A stretch of DNA of 64,000 nucleotides from Conexibacter stalactiti (GCF_035967765.1 NZ_JAYWIT010000005.1), one strand, 5' to 3'; counted from the stretch's first letter, positions 18,094 through 28,075 are shown. Numbers and translations are program-made. The notes: a model not told the origin generated them from the letters alone.

Positions 18094-19058
18094 GCCGAGC
18101 GGGCTCCGCACTGCTGGGGACGGCGCGCTTCCTCGCGCGCCGTCTGCCCGGCGTCGTGCTCACGCTGCTGATCTCGACCTTCGTGATCTACTCGGCGCTC
18201 GACCTCGCGCCCGGCAGCCCGCTGAGAGCGCTCACCGGCGGCCGCGCGGTCACGCCCGAGACGGCGCAGGCGCTGACCGAGCAGTACCACCTCGACGACC
18301 CCTTCCTCGTCCGCTACGTGGACTGGCTCGGCGGCGTCGTGACCGGCGACTTCGGCAGCTCGTATGTCGCCAAGGGGCAGCCGGTCGGCTCATTGATCGT
18401 CGACCGTCTGCCGACGACGCTGTGGCTGCTGGCCTTCTCGGCGCTGCTGATCGTGGTGATCGGGGTCGGCCTCGGCACCTTCGCTGCGCTGCGCGGCCGG
18501 CGCACGCAGGCGGCGGTCGCGGGCGTCACCGCCGTCGGCATGGGCGTGCCGTCGTTCGTCGCCGCCTCGGTGCTGATCTCCTACTTCGCCGTCCAGCTCG
18601 GCTGGTTTCCGGTCTTCGGGCCGGGCAGCGGCTTCACCGACCGCATCTGGCACCTGACTCTGCCGGCGATCGCGCTCGCGCTCGCCTCGCTCGCCTACGT
18701 CGCGCAGGTCTCGCGCGCGGCGGTCGCGACCGAGCTGCGGCGCGACCACGTCACGACCGCGGTCGCGCGCGGCTTCCCGCGCGGTCAGGTCGTCCGCCGC
18801 CACGTGCTGCGCAACGCGGCGATCCCGATCGCGACCGTCTCCGGCGTCACGATCGCGTACCTGATCACCGGCACCGCGATCGTCGAGCAGGCGTTCCAGC
18901 TCAACGGCCTCGGCTCACTGCTGATCCAGTCGGTGACGACGAGCGACCTGCCGACCGTGCAGGGCGTCTGCCTCGTCGTCGTGCTCGCCTTCCTGCTCGT
19001 CAACGTGCTCGTCGACGCGCTCTACGGGCTGCTCGACCCGCGGGTGGGCAAGCGATGA
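18090..19058 (+). CDS. ABC transporter permease, DppB/OppB type
   Basis: 322-residue inner-membrane permease with about six transmembrane segments (first: VVLTLLISTFVIYSAL), an external region before the second segment, and the DppB-type loop ELRRDHVTTAVARGFPRGQV, the coupling helix contacting the ATPase. Starts with GTG overlapping the binding-protein stop by four bases. With the next permease it forms the channel. Confidence 0.94.
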   Translation: MSRAGSALLGTARFLARRLPGVVLTLLISTFVIYSALDLAPGSPLRALTGGRAVTPETAQALTEQYHLDDPFLVRYVDWLGGVVTGDFGSSYVAKGQPVGSLIVDRLPTTLWLLAFSALLIVVIGVGLGTFAALRGRRTQAAVAGVTAVGMGVPSFVAASVLISYFAVQLGWFPVFGPGSGFTDRIWHLTLPAIALALASLAYVAQVSRAAVATELRRDHVTTAVARGFPRGQVVRRHVLRNAAIPIATVSGVTIAYLITGTAIVEQAFQLNGLGSLLIQSVTTSDLPTVQGVCLVVVLAFLLVNVLVDALYGLLDPRVGKR

Positions 19059-19942
19059 GCGACCGCGTCCTCGCCGCGCCGCTGAGCGCCTTCGTGCGCC
19101 GTCGCGCGGCCCGCCGCGCCGGCGCCGCCGGCGCTGCCTCCCGCCCGCCGTACGTGCTGCTGGCGATCGTCGCCGCGCTCGTGGTCGTCGCGCTCGCCGG
19201 CCCCTGGCTGGCGCCGCAGGATCCCGACAGCGTCGATCTGCTGGCGGCGCTGCAGCCGCCGTCGAGCGCCCATCTGCTGGGCACCGACGGCTCCGGCCGC
19301 GACATCCTCTCGCGGCTGCTGACCGGCGCCCGCAGCTCGCTGCTGGCGCCGCTGGTCGTGACCGTCGTCGCGACGCTGCTCGGCAGCGTGCTGGCGATCG
19401 TCGGCGCGTGGCGCGGCGGCTGGGTCGACGGCGTCGTCGCGCGCCTGCTCGACGTGCTGTTCTCGTTCCCCGGGCTGCTGCTGGCGATCCTCGCCGCGGC
19501 CGTCTTCGGCACCGGCCTGACCGCGCCGGTGATCGCGCTCTGCATCTCCTACGTCCCGTACGTCGCGCGGATCGTGCGCAGCGCCGCGGTGCGCGAGCGG
19601 GCGCTGCCGTACGTCTCAGCGCTGGAGCTGCAGGGGCTGGCGGGCTTCGCGATCTGCGCCCGTCACCTCGTCCCCAACGTCGCGACGACGATCGGGGCGC
19701 AGGCGGCGATCACCTTCGGCTACGCGATGGTCGACCTCGCCGCGATCAACTTCCTCGGCCTCGGGCTGGAGTCGACCTCCTCCGACTGGGGCGTGATGGT
19801 CGCCGCCGGGCAGAGCTCGATCCTGCGCGGCCGGCCGGAGGAGGCGCTGTTCGCCGGCGTCGCGATCGTGATCGCCGTCGTCACCGTCAACCTGCTCGCG
19901 CAACGGCTGGAGCGCGGCGCTGTCCTGGAGTCGCCGCGATGA
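19055..19942 (+). CDS. ABC transporter permease, DppC/OppC type
   Basis: 295 residues. The N-terminal OppC signature LGTDGSGRDILSRLLTGAR follows the first membrane segment, and the coupling loop is RSAAVRERALPYVSALELQG. The start codon overlaps the previous gene. It partners the DppB-type permease in the heterodimeric channel. Confidence 0.94.
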   Translation: MSDRVLAAPLSAFVRRRAARRAGAAGAASRPPYVLLAIVAALVVVALAGPWLAPQDPDSVDLLAALQPPSSAHLLGTDGSGRDILSRLLTGARSSLLAPLVVTVVATLLGSVLAIVGAWRGGWVDGVVARLLDVLFSFPGLLLAILAAAVFGTGLTAPVIALCISYVPYVARIVRSAAVRERALPYVSALELQGLAGFAICARHLVPNVATTIGAQAAITFGYAMVDLAAINFLGLGLESTSSDWGVMVAAGQSSILRGRPEEALFAGVAIVIAVVTVNLLAQRLERGAVLESPR

Positions 19943-20895
19943 GCCTGCTGTCGCTGAGAGAGCTGACGATCACGCTGCCGACGCCGGTCGGGCCTCGCCC
20001 GGTCGTGCGCGACGTCAGCTTCGAGCTGGCCGCGCACGAGGCGGTTGCGCTGGTCGGCGAGTCGGGCTCGGGCAAGTCGATGACGGTCCGCTCGCTGCTG
20101 CGGCTGCTGCCGCAGGGCGCGCAGGTCAGCGGCGAGATCCGCTACGACGGCGCCGAGGTGATGGCGATGTCGGGGCGGGAGCTGCGCGCCCTGCGCGGCG
20201 GCCGCGTCGGGATGGTCTTCCAGGATCCCCGCGCGGCGGTCAACCCGGTCCGCACGATCGGCGACTTCCTGACCGAGCGGCTCGGCCGCGGCGCCGGCGC
20301 GCGCGCTCGCGCGCAGGCGCTGCTGGAGGAGGTCGGCGTGCCGCAGGCGGCGCGGCGGCTGCGGCAGTATCCGCACGAGCTGTCGGGCGGCCTGCTGCAG
20401 CGGGCGATGATCGCCTCGGTGCTGGCCGCCGAGCCGGAGCTGATCCTCGCCGACGAGCCGACGACCGCGCTCGACGTCACCACGCAGGCCGAGGTGATGG
20501 CGCTGCTCGACGAGCTGCGGCGCGAGCGCGGCCTGGCGCTGCTGCTGATCACCCACGACCTCGAGCTGGCGGCGGCCGTCTGCAGCCGCACGCTGGTGAT
20601 GTACGCCGGCGGCCTCGTCGAGGACTGCCCGTCGCGGCGGCTGCACGAGCGGCCGCTGCACCCCTACAGCGCGGCGCTCGGCGCCAGCCGCCCGGACGTC
20701 GCGGTGCGGCGCGAGCTGCTGCCGGCGATCCCGGGCCGGCCGGTCTCGGCGCTGGAGGCGCCGCCCGGCTGCGCCTTCGCGCCGCGCTGCGCCTTCGCGC
20801 AGGACCGCTGCCGCGAGCAGCGCCCGCCGCTGCGGCCGCTGGGAGACGATCGCGTCGCGTGCGTGCGCGCGGAGGAGCTGACGCTGCATGGCTGA
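19939..20895 (+). CDS. ABC transporter ATPase, DppD/OppD type
   Basis: 318 residues: Walker A GESGSGKSM, Q loop VFQDPRAAVNPVRTIG, signature HELSGGLLQRAMI (LSGG), Walker B LILADEPTTALD, H loop LLITHDLELAAA. The C-terminal oligopeptide/dipeptide domain with four cysteines (GCAFAPRCAFAQDRCREQRP) typically binds an iron-sulfur cluster in this subfamily. Overlaps genes on both sides. Confidence 0.95.
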   Translation: MSLLSLRELTITLPTPVGPRPVVRDVSFELAAHEAVALVGESGSGKSMTVRSLLRLLPQGAQVSGEIRYDGAEVMAMSGRELRALRGGRVGMVFQDPRAAVNPVRTIGDFLTERLGRGAGARARAQALLEEVGVPQAARRLRQYPHELSGGLLQRAMIASVLAAEPELILADEPTTALDVTTQAEVMALLDELRRERGLALLLITHDLELAAAVCSRTLVMYAGGLVEDCPSRRLHERPLHPYSAALGASRPDVAVRRELLPAIPGRPVSALEAPPGCAFAPRCAFAQDRCREQRPPLRPLGDDRVACVRAEELTLHG

Positions 20896-21769
20896 GATCG
20901 ATCCCGCCGCGCCCGGCGCCGCGGCCGCCGCCCCGCTCGTGGAGGTGACCGAGCTGCGGCGCGTCTTCCCGGCGCGCGACGGCCACCCCGAGCTGATCGC
21001 CGTCGACGGCGTCTCCTTCACGCTGCACGCCGGCCAGGCGCTCGCGCTCGTCGGCGAGTCCGGCTCGGGCAAGACGACGACGGCGCGCTGCGTCGTCGGC
21101 CTCGACGCTCCGGACGGCGGCGAGGTGAGCGTCTGCGGCAGCCGCCGAGACCTGCGCCGCGCCCGCCGCGCCGATCGCCGCCGCTGGGCGCGCGAGACGC
21201 AGATGGTCTTCCAGGACCCGTACGGCTCGCTCGACCCGCGCCAGACGGTCCGCGAGGGTCTCGCCGAGCTGGTCGCCTTCCACGACGCCGGGAGCGACCG
21301 CGGCGCCGGTCGAGCCGGTCGAGCCGCGCGCGTCGAGGAGCTGCTCGGGCTCGTGCAGCTCGACGAGCGCCATGGCGCCTCGCGGCCGAGCGCGCTCTCA
21401 GGCGGTCAGCGCCAGCGCGTCGCGATCGCCCGCGCGCTCGTCGCCAGACCGCGCCTGCTGGTGCTCGACGAGGCGGTCGCCGCGCTCGACGTCTCCGTGC
21501 AGGCGCAGGTGCTCAACCTGCTCAACGCGATCCGCGCCGAGACCGGCGTCGGCCTGCTGCTGCTGACCCACGACCTCGCCGTCGTGCGCCAGATCACCGA
21601 CGACGTGCTCGTGATGAGCGGGGGCCGGATCGTCGAGCGCGGCGCCGTCGCGCAGGTGCTCGACGACCCGCAGGACCCGTACACCCGGCGGCTGATCGCC
21701 TCCGTGCCGCGACCGGGATGGAGACCGGTTCGCGCGGCCGCCCGCCCCCTCGACCAGGAGACCCCATGA
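20888..21769 (+). CDS. ABC transporter ATPase, DppF/OppF type
   Basis: 293 residues: Walker A GESGSGKTT, Q loop MVFQDPYGSLDPRQTV, signature LSGGQRQRVAIARAL, Walker B LLVLDEAVAALD, H loop LLTHDLAVVRQ. Walker B has EAVAALD, a usual DppF variant. Second ATPase of the importer; overlaps the first by eight bases and the cupin gene by four. Confidence 0.95.
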   Translation: MAEIDPAAPGAAAAAPLVEVTELRRVFPARDGHPELIAVDGVSFTLHAGQALALVGESGSGKTTTARCVVGLDAPDGGEVSVCGSRRDLRRARRADRRRWARETQMVFQDPYGSLDPRQTVREGLAELVAFHDAGSDRGAGRAGRAARVEELLGLVQLDERHGASRPSALSGGQRQRVAIARALVARPRLLVLDEAVAALDVSVQAQVLNLLNAIRAETGVGLLLLTHDLAVVRQITDDVLVMSGGRIVERGAVAQVLDDPQDPYTRRLIASVPRPGWRPVRAAARPLDQETP

Positions 21770-22140
21770 GCATCGACCAGATCGCGGCGATCGACCGCGA
21801 GCATTCGACGCCGTTCGTTCCCACGTGGGCACCGGAGGATGTCGGGCCGGAGGGCTTCAGGGAGGTCGAGCGGCGCTGCTTCGCCTCCGCCGACGGCGCG
21901 CTCTTCGGCGGCCTGTGGGAGGGGGAGCCGGGCACGTTGCGGGTGCAGCCGTATCCGTACGACGAGATCTGCGTGATCCTCTCCGGCCGCGTCGCGCTCG
22001 TCGACGAGCAGGGTGGCCGGCGCGAGTTCGGCGCCGGCGACGCCTTCTTCGTGCCGCGCTCCTTCTCGGGCACCTGGGAGACGCTCGAGCCGAGCGAGAA
22101 GATCTTCGTCGGCTATGACCCGCGCGGGGAGGGCGCGTGA
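21766..22140 (+). CDS. Small cupin-domain protein (EutQ/DUF861-like)
   Basis: 124-residue single cupin. The barrel motif runs from about residue 60 (YPYDEICVILSGRVALVDE) to residue 110 (FGAGDAFFVPRSFSGTWE). The classical His pair of metal cupins is not obvious, as in the cupin_3 group linked to ureidoglycolate and EutQ-like proteins. Coupled by ATGA/GTGA overlaps between the ATPase and the first DMFase-like gene, so it is part of the pathway. Role unknown; an isomerase, a small-molecule sensor or an assembly factor are possible. Confidence 0.8.
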   Translation: MSIDQIAAIDREHSTPFVPTWAPEDVGPEGFREVERRCFASADGALFGGLWEGEPGTLRVQPYPYDEICVILSGRVALVDEQGGRREFGAGDAFFVPRSFSGTWETLEPSEKIFVGYDPRGEGA

Positions 22141-23756
22141 GTCCGCTCGGCTCGCCGAGCGAGGCCGGTGCGCTCGCTCCCGAGATCGCGTGGTCGCCGC
22201 CGGGCTGGCCGGCCGAGCGTCCCAGCGGCGGCGGCGCGGTCGAGGCGTGGTGCTACACCGACCGCTTCTCCTACGCTCCCGGCGAGCAGGTGCAGGTCCA
22301 CGTGCTCGCGACCGCGCCGACGTACGACCTGATCGTCACGCGCGACGGCGCGGAGCCGGAGGTCGTGTGGGAGCGCAGCGGGCTCGCGGGGGTCGACGCG
22401 CCGACCCCCGCCGAAGCCTACGCCGCCGGTTGCGGCTGGCCGGTCGGCGTCAGCTTCGAGATTCCCTCCGACTGGCCGTCGGGCTTCCACCTGCTGACGA
22501 TCGCCGTCGACCTGCCGGACGGCTCGCGCTGGGAGCGCGAGCACTTCTTCGTCGTGCTCGCCCCCGCGCCGGCGAGCCCGTTCGTGCTCGTCCACGCGAC
22601 CTCGACGCTGCTCGCCTACAACGACTGGGGCGGCGCCAACCACTACCGCGGCCTCAGCGACGACCCGCGCGTCGACGTCGGCTCGCCGCTCTCGGCGGTG
22701 CGGCGCCCGATCGCGCGCGGGATGCTGCGCAAGCCGGCGAGCGCTCCGCGCGAGGCGAACCGCTTCACCCCGCCGATCGGCTTCACGCCCACCTACCCGC
22801 CGTACGAGTGGGCGCGGCTGCACGGCTACGGCCGCCACCACGCCGACGCCGGCTGGGCGACCTACGAGGGTCCGTTCACGCGCTGGGCGCAGCAGCATGG
22901 CTACGCGGTCGACCACCTCACCCAGCACGACCTGCACGAACGTCCCGACGCGCTCGACGGCTACGCCTGCGCGCTGTTCGTCGGCCACGACGAGTACTGG
23001 TCGTGGGAGATGCGCGACGCCGTCGACCGCTTCGTCGACGGCGGCGGCAACGTCGCGCGCTTCGGCGGCAACTTCATCTGGCAGGTGCGGCTGGAGGACG
23101 ACGGCGCCACGCAGGCCTGCTACCGGCTGCCGTCGCTCGACCCCGCCGCGGCGGAGACGCCGCGGCTGGCGACGACGATCTGGGACGCCCGCAGCGTCGG
23201 CCGCCCAGGCGCCGCGACGCTCGGCCTCAGCGGCACCGCTGGCTGCTACAACCGCTACGGTGCCGCCGCGCCGCGCTCCTCCGGCGGCTACACCGTCTAC
23301 CGTCCCGGCCACTGGCTGTTCGCGGGGACCGACCTGCGCTACGGCGACCAGCTCGGCGCGCTGCCGGTCGGGATCGCGACCTTCGAGCTCGACGGCGTCG
23401 AGTTCACCTTCCGCAAGGGGCTGCCGTACCCGACGCACGAGGACGGCGCGCCGGAGGGCCTGGAGATCCTCGCGATGTGCCCGGCGACCGCCGGCGAGCG
23501 CGACACGTGGGCAGGCACCGTCCCGCTGAGCGCGAACGTGAAGGAGCTCGACGAGCTCTACGAGGGCCTCGGCGACGACCTGCCCGACTACCTGCGCGAC
23601 CACGAGTACGGGGCCGGCATGCTCGCCTGCTTCGAGCGCGGCGGCACCGTCGTCAACACCGGCGCGACCGAGTGGGTCGTCGGCCTGATCGAGCGCGATC
23701 CGTTCGTCGAGCGGATCACCCACAACGTGCTGCGGAGACTGGGAGGACTGGCATGA
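22137..23756 (+). CDS. N,N-dimethylformamidase large-subunit-like protein, paralogue 1
   Basis: 539 residues resembling the catalytic large subunit of dimethylformamidase (DMFase beta, C-terminal domain). Shared hallmarks are LLAYNDWGGANHYRG (Tyr161), YEWARLHGYGRHHADAG, GHDEYWSWEMRD (His284, Glu286) and GGNVARFGGNFIWQVR. In DMFase a mononuclear iron is held by Tyr and acidic/His residues; which of these bind iron here is inferred. Family members hydrolyse small amides. No small-subunit (DmfA1) gene is seen. GTG start overlapping the cupin stop; the next gene is a full-length paralogue of identical length. Confidence 0.85.
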   Translation: MSPLGSPSEAGALAPEIAWSPPGWPAERPSGGGAVEAWCYTDRFSYAPGEQVQVHVLATAPTYDLIVTRDGAEPEVVWERSGLAGVDAPTPAEAYAAGCGWPVGVSFEIPSDWPSGFHLLTIAVDLPDGSRWEREHFFVVLAPAPASPFVLVHATSTLLAYNDWGGANHYRGLSDDPRVDVGSPLSAVRRPIARGMLRKPASAPREANRFTPPIGFTPTYPPYEWARLHGYGRHHADAGWATYEGPFTRWAQQHGYAVDHLTQHDLHERPDALDGYACALFVGHDEYWSWEMRDAVDRFVDGGGNVARFGGNFIWQVRLEDDGATQACYRLPSLDPAAAETPRLATTIWDARSVGRPGAATLGLSGTAGCYNRYGAAAPRSSGGYTVYRPGHWLFAGTDLRYGDQLGALPVGIATFELDGVEFTFRKGLPYPTHEDGAPEGLEILAMCPATAGERDTWAGTVPLSANVKELDELYEGLGDDLPDYLRDHEYGAGMLACFERGGTVVNTGATEWVVGLIERDPFVERITHNVLRRLGGLA

Positions 23757-25372
23757 GCATAAAGGCGGAGAGCGCCTGGGCGCCGCGCGGCTGGCCGGCC
23801 GAGCGGGCCTCAGCGGCCCCCGGGCCCGACGGCCGCGTCGAGGCGTACTGCTACACCGACCGCTTCTCCTACGCGCCCGGCGAGCGCGTCGACCTGCATG
23901 TCCACGCGACCGCCGCGACCTACGACGTCGCGGTGATCCGCGACGGTCTGCAGCCCGAGCGCGTGTGGGCGCGCAGCGGCCTGCCCGGTGCCGCGCACCC
24001 GACGCCGGAGAACGCGTACGCGGTCGGCTGCGGCTGGCCGGTCGCGCTGTCGATCGAGATCGGCGCCGACTGGCACAGCGGGTTCTACCTCGTCGTGATC
24101 GGCGCCGAGCAGCCCGACGGGGAGCGCTGGGAGCGCGAGCACTTCTTCGTCGTGCGCTCGGCGGCGCCCGGCCGTGACACTCCCTATGCGCTGGTCGTGA
24201 CGACCAGCACGCTGCTGGCGTACAACGACTGGGGCGGCGCCAACCACTACCGCGGGATCGGCGACGACCCGCGCGAGGAGATCTCGACGCCGCTCTCGCA
24301 CCTCCACCGGCCGATTTCGCGCGGGCACCTGCGCAAGCCGGCCGGCGCCCCGCGCGAGGGCAACCGCGACAACCCGCCGATCGGCTTCACGCCGCGCTAC
24401 CCGGCGTACGAGTGGGCGCGCCTGCACGGCTACGGCCGCCACCACGCCGACGCCGGCTGGGCGACCTACGAGCGGCCGTTCGTCGTCTGGGGCGAGCAGC
24501 ACGGCTACAGCTTCGACCTGTTGACCCAGCACGATCTCGACGAGCGTCCCGACGCGCTCGACGGCTACCGCTGCGCGGTGATCGTCGGCCACGACGAGTA
24601 CTGGTCGTGGAAGATGCGCGACACGCTCGACGCCTTCGTCGACGGCGGCGGCAACGTCGCCCGCTTCGCCGGCAACTACGAGTGGCAGGTGCGGTTGGAG
24701 GAGGGCGGAACGCGCCAGGCCTGCTACCGCCTGCCGAAGCTCGACCCGGTCGCCGCCGAGACGCCTCACCTCGCGACGACGCTGTGGGAGGCGAAGTGCG
24801 TCGACCGGCCGGGCGCGACGACGATGGGCCTGAACGGCTCGGGCGGGATCTACAACCGCTACGGCGCCGCGACGCCGCGCTCCAGCGGCGGCTTCACCGT
24901 CTACCGGCACGATCACGGGGCCTTCGAAGGGGCCGACCTCTTCTATGGCGACGTGCTCGGCGCGCTGCCGGTCGGATTGGCCGCGTTCGAGGTCGACTCG
25001 GTCGAGTTCACCTTCCACCGCGGCATGCCGTACCCGACCTACGAGGACGGCGCACCCGAGAACCTGGAGATCCTCGCGCTCTGCCCGGCGGTGCTCGGCG
25101 AGGTCGACCGCTGGGGCGGCAGCGCGCCGCTCGGCGCCAACATGGAGGAGTTCACCGCCACGATCGCCGGCCTCGGCGACGACGCGCCCGAGCGGCTCGT
25201 CGACCGCGTCACCGGCGCCGGCATGATCGCCTGCTTCCAACGCGGCGGAACCGTCTTCAACGGCGGGACGACCGAGTGGGTCGTCGGGCTGACGATGGCC
25301 GACCCGTTCACCGAGCGGATCACGCACAACGTGCTGCGGCGGCTCGGCGCGCACGAGGACGCGGGCGCGTGA
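23753..25372 (+). CDS. N,N-dimethylformamidase large-subunit-like protein, paralogue 2
   Basis: Also exactly 539 residues and clearly homologous to the preceding protein along its whole length: CYTDRFSYAPGE, TSTLLAYNDWGGANHYRG (Tyr157), GHDEYWSWKMRD (His280), GGNVARFAGNYEWQVRLEEG. A tandem duplication that has diverged but kept all motifs suggests two related amide substrates, two steps, or a heteromeric enzyme. Good ribosome binding site (GGGAGGA) as well as a four-base overlap. Confidence 0.85.
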   Translation: MSIKAESAWAPRGWPAERASAAPGPDGRVEAYCYTDRFSYAPGERVDLHVHATAATYDVAVIRDGLQPERVWARSGLPGAAHPTPENAYAVGCGWPVALSIEIGADWHSGFYLVVIGAEQPDGERWEREHFFVVRSAAPGRDTPYALVVTTSTLLAYNDWGGANHYRGIGDDPREEISTPLSHLHRPISRGHLRKPAGAPREGNRDNPPIGFTPRYPAYEWARLHGYGRHHADAGWATYERPFVVWGEQHGYSFDLLTQHDLDERPDALDGYRCAVIVGHDEYWSWKMRDTLDAFVDGGGNVARFAGNYEWQVRLEEGGTRQACYRLPKLDPVAAETPHLATTLWEAKCVDRPGATTMGLNGSGGIYNRYGAATPRSSGGFTVYRHDHGAFEGADLFYGDVLGALPVGLAAFEVDSVEFTFHRGMPYPTYEDGAPENLEILALCPAVLGEVDRWGGSAPLGANMEEFTATIAGLGDDAPERLVDRVTGAGMIACFQRGGTVFNGGTTEWVVGLTMADPFTERITHNVLRRLGAHEDAGA

Positions 25373-27921
25373 GCGGCTACGAGCCGCTCGACCTGCGTGC
25401 CGTCGCCGACGGCACGATCGAGCTGCTGCCGAACGCCGACGCCCCGTGGGGCGAGCAGCGCTTCCACGGGCTGCCGTTCCGGATCGACGGCCTCGTCCGC
25501 TTCGGCGGCCCCGAGCGCCGCGCGGTGGCGCTGCCGATCGCGCGCCGGGCGGAGTGGGTCGTCGTCGCCCACGCGCTGCTGCAGAGTCGCCTGTTCGACG
25601 GCGGCGCCGCCGGCGCGGAGATCGCCGACTACCGCTTCCGCTACGCCGACGGGCACGTCGAGACCGTGCCGATCCGTGAGCGCTTCGAGATCGGCGTGAC
25701 CGCGCGCGACTGGCCCGGCCGGCCGCTGCCGCTGGACTGGGGCCAGTATCCGTTCCTCGCCGTGCCCGACAACGAGCAGCAGCTGCTGCCGCGCGTCAGC
25801 GGCCGCTTCGATCAGGCCGGCGCGCGGCTGGCCGAGCTCGACGACCCGCAGACGCGCGAGCCGTACGTGCTGCCGTACGCCTACTTCCTGTGGGCGTGGC
25901 GCAACCCGCGCCCGCAGGTCGAGCTGACGGCGCTGGAGATCGTCCCGCGCGACGACGCCCCGCCCGCGGTCGTCGCCGGCGTGACGGTGTCGCAGCTGGC
26001 CGAGCGGCCGCTCGGCCGCGAGGTCGCGCGCGAGCTGCTGATCGACCTGGCCAAGCCCGTCGCGCCGGCGGAGGTCGAGCGCTTCACGCTGCAGGTCGAC
26101 CGCGGCACGGCGACCCATCCGTTCCGCCGGGTGCTCCCCGCCGGCGATGATCCGGTCACCGCCGTCGGCGGCTTCGGTGCGCCGCTTCCGGCCGAGGTCA
26201 CCGCGTTGTACGCGCGCGTCGGCGCGAGCCCGTCGGCGACCGTCGCGCTGCTGCGCGACGGCGACGTCGTCGCGCGCGCCGGCTGGGGCGAGCTGACCGC
26301 GGCCGGGACGCTCGACGGCGGCGGCGCCCGCTTCACCCTGCCCGACCCGCGCAGAGCGTGGGTGCGGATCCGCGTCGTCGACGACACGACCGGCGCGCCG
26401 GCCGCCTGCCGGCTGCACCTGCGCAGCGGCGACGGCGTGCCGATCGCCCCCTATGGCCACCACGCCCACGTCAACGGCGACATGGGCACCTGGAACCTCG
26501 ACGTCGGTGGCGACCTGCGGCTCGGCGCGCGCAGCTACGCGTACGTCGACGGAAGCTGCGAAGGCTGGCTGCCCGTCGGGGAGCTGCACGTCGAGGCGGC
26601 GGCCGGCTTCGAGGTCGCCCCGCTGCGCGAGACGGTCACGATCGCGCCGGGCCGGCGCGAGCTGGTGCTGCGCCTGCGGCGGATCGCCGATCTGCGCGCC
26701 GAAGGGGTGCTCGCGGGCGACACGCACGTGCACTTCCTCTCGACGCAAGGCGCGCTGCGTGAGGGCGCGGGGGAGGGGCTTGCGGTCGTCAACCTGCTGC
26801 AGAGCCAGTGGTCGCATCTGTTCACGAGCACGGAGGAGTTCACCGGCGCGCCGCTCGCCGCACGCGACGGTCGCACCGTCGCCTTCGCCGCGCAGGAGAA
26901 CCGGCAGAACGTGCTCGGCCACATCTCCCTGCTGGGCCTGCGCGAACCGATCATGCCGTGGTGCACCGGCGGGGCGGAGGAGGCCGAGCTGGGCGGCGGG
27001 CTGGAGACGACGCTGTCGCACTGGGCCGACGAGTGCCACGAGCAGGGCGGAACGGTCGTGCTGGCCCATTTCCCGTGTCCGTACGGAGAGGCGCCGGCGC
27101 TGGTCGCCACCGGCCGCGTGGACGCGGTCGAGGCGATCGCCTGGGATCCCTACAACCTCGGCGAGTGGTACCGCTACCTGAACGCCGGCTACCGCCTGCC
27201 GCTTGCCGGCGGCAGCGACAAGATGACCGCCGAGGCACCGGTCGGCGTGATGCGCACGTACGTCCGGCTGCCGGCGGACGAGGCAGCCGGCGCCGTCGCG
27301 GCCGGCGGCGCGGGCGCGGGCGCGCGAACGGACGCGGCACGGGAGTTCGAGCGCTGGTGCGCGGGCCTGCGCGCCGGGGCCTCGTATGCGACGAGCGGTC
27401 CGCTGCTGTCGCTGACCGTCGACGGCGAGCCGGTCGGCGCGACGCTGCTGCACGCGGGTGAGCAGGTCGAGGTCGAGGCGCGGATGCGCTCGATCGTCCC
27501 GCTGCGGACGCTCGAGATCGTCGCCGGCGGCGAGGTCGTCGCGATGCGGCGCGCCGAGACGGCGACCGACGAGCTGGTGCTCGCGGCCACCGTGCGCGTC
27601 GAGCAGGACACCTGGATCGCCGCGCGCTGCGGGATCGGCGACGGGCTCCTCCACCACGACACCTGGCAGCGCCCGGTCGGCGCCCACACCTCACCCGTCT
27701 ACGTCGCCCGTGGCGACGCCTACGCACGCAACGACCTCGCCGCGCTGGCGCACATGCGCGCGCTCGTCGAGGGGTGCTTGGCCTACATCCGCGACCGCGC
27801 TCCGCTGGGCGCGCCGGGCCGCCTGTCTCACCGCCACGGCGAGCCGGACCACCTCGCCTACCTGACCCGCCCCCTGCATCAAGCGCTCGCGGCGCTCGAC
27901 GACCGAACGATGCAGCGTTGA
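25369..27921 (+). CDS. CehA/McbA-like PHP-domain metallohydrolase, large
   Basis: 850 residues. The first ~430 are a beta-rich region I cannot name. From about residue 445 a PHP-type metal site appears: GDTHVHF (near 450), AAQENRQNVLGH, VVLAHFP and LAGGSDKM carry the expected His/Asp/Glu ligands. The closest known theme is CehA/McbA, which includes carbaryl hydrolase, so it probably cleaves a carbamate, ester, amide or phosphoester. Last gene of the ABC transporter-cupin-DMFase-like operon, overlapping it by four bases. No signal peptide, so it acts on imported compound. Confidence 0.78.
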   Translation: MSGYEPLDLRAVADGTIELLPNADAPWGEQRFHGLPFRIDGLVRFGGPERRAVALPIARRAEWVVVAHALLQSRLFDGGAAGAEIADYRFRYADGHVETVPIRERFEIGVTARDWPGRPLPLDWGQYPFLAVPDNEQQLLPRVSGRFDQAGARLAELDDPQTREPYVLPYAYFLWAWRNPRPQVELTALEIVPRDDAPPAVVAGVTVSQLAERPLGREVARELLIDLAKPVAPAEVERFTLQVDRGTATHPFRRVLPAGDDPVTAVGGFGAPLPAEVTALYARVGASPSATVALLRDGDVVARAGWGELTAAGTLDGGGARFTLPDPRRAWVRIRVVDDTTGAPAACRLHLRSGDGVPIAPYGHHAHVNGDMGTWNLDVGGDLRLGARSYAYVDGSCEGWLPVGELHVEAAAGFEVAPLRETVTIAPGRRELVLRLRRIADLRAEGVLAGDTHVHFLSTQGALREGAGEGLAVVNLLQSQWSHLFTSTEEFTGAPLAARDGRTVAFAAQENRQNVLGHISLLGLREPIMPWCTGGAEEAELGGGLETTLSHWADECHEQGGTVVLAHFPCPYGEAPALVATGRVDAVEAIAWDPYNLGEWYRYLNAGYRLPLAGGSDKMTAEAPVGVMRTYVRLPADEAAGAVAAGGAGAGARTDAAREFERWCAGLRAGASYATSGPLLSLTVDGEPVGATLLHAGEQVEVEARMRSIVPLRTLEIVAGGEVVAMRRAETATDELVLAATVRVEQDTWIAARCGIGDGLLHHDTWQRPVGAHTSPVYVARGDAYARNDLAALAHMRALVEGCLAYIRDRAPLGAPGRLSHRHGEPDHLAYLTRPLHQALAALDDRTMQR

Positions 27922-28075
27922 CGTGACCTCAGACCCACTGAGGCGGCCGTGACCCGCCGTCCGTCTCGGTGCGAGGCCGGCGATCGCGACAGCTGTCGCC
28001 TCTTTCTGGATCTGCGTTCACCCCCCGGTGGTTCCCTGGCGCCTGCAACCTCGAAGTCCGCCTCCCCCCAAAACG

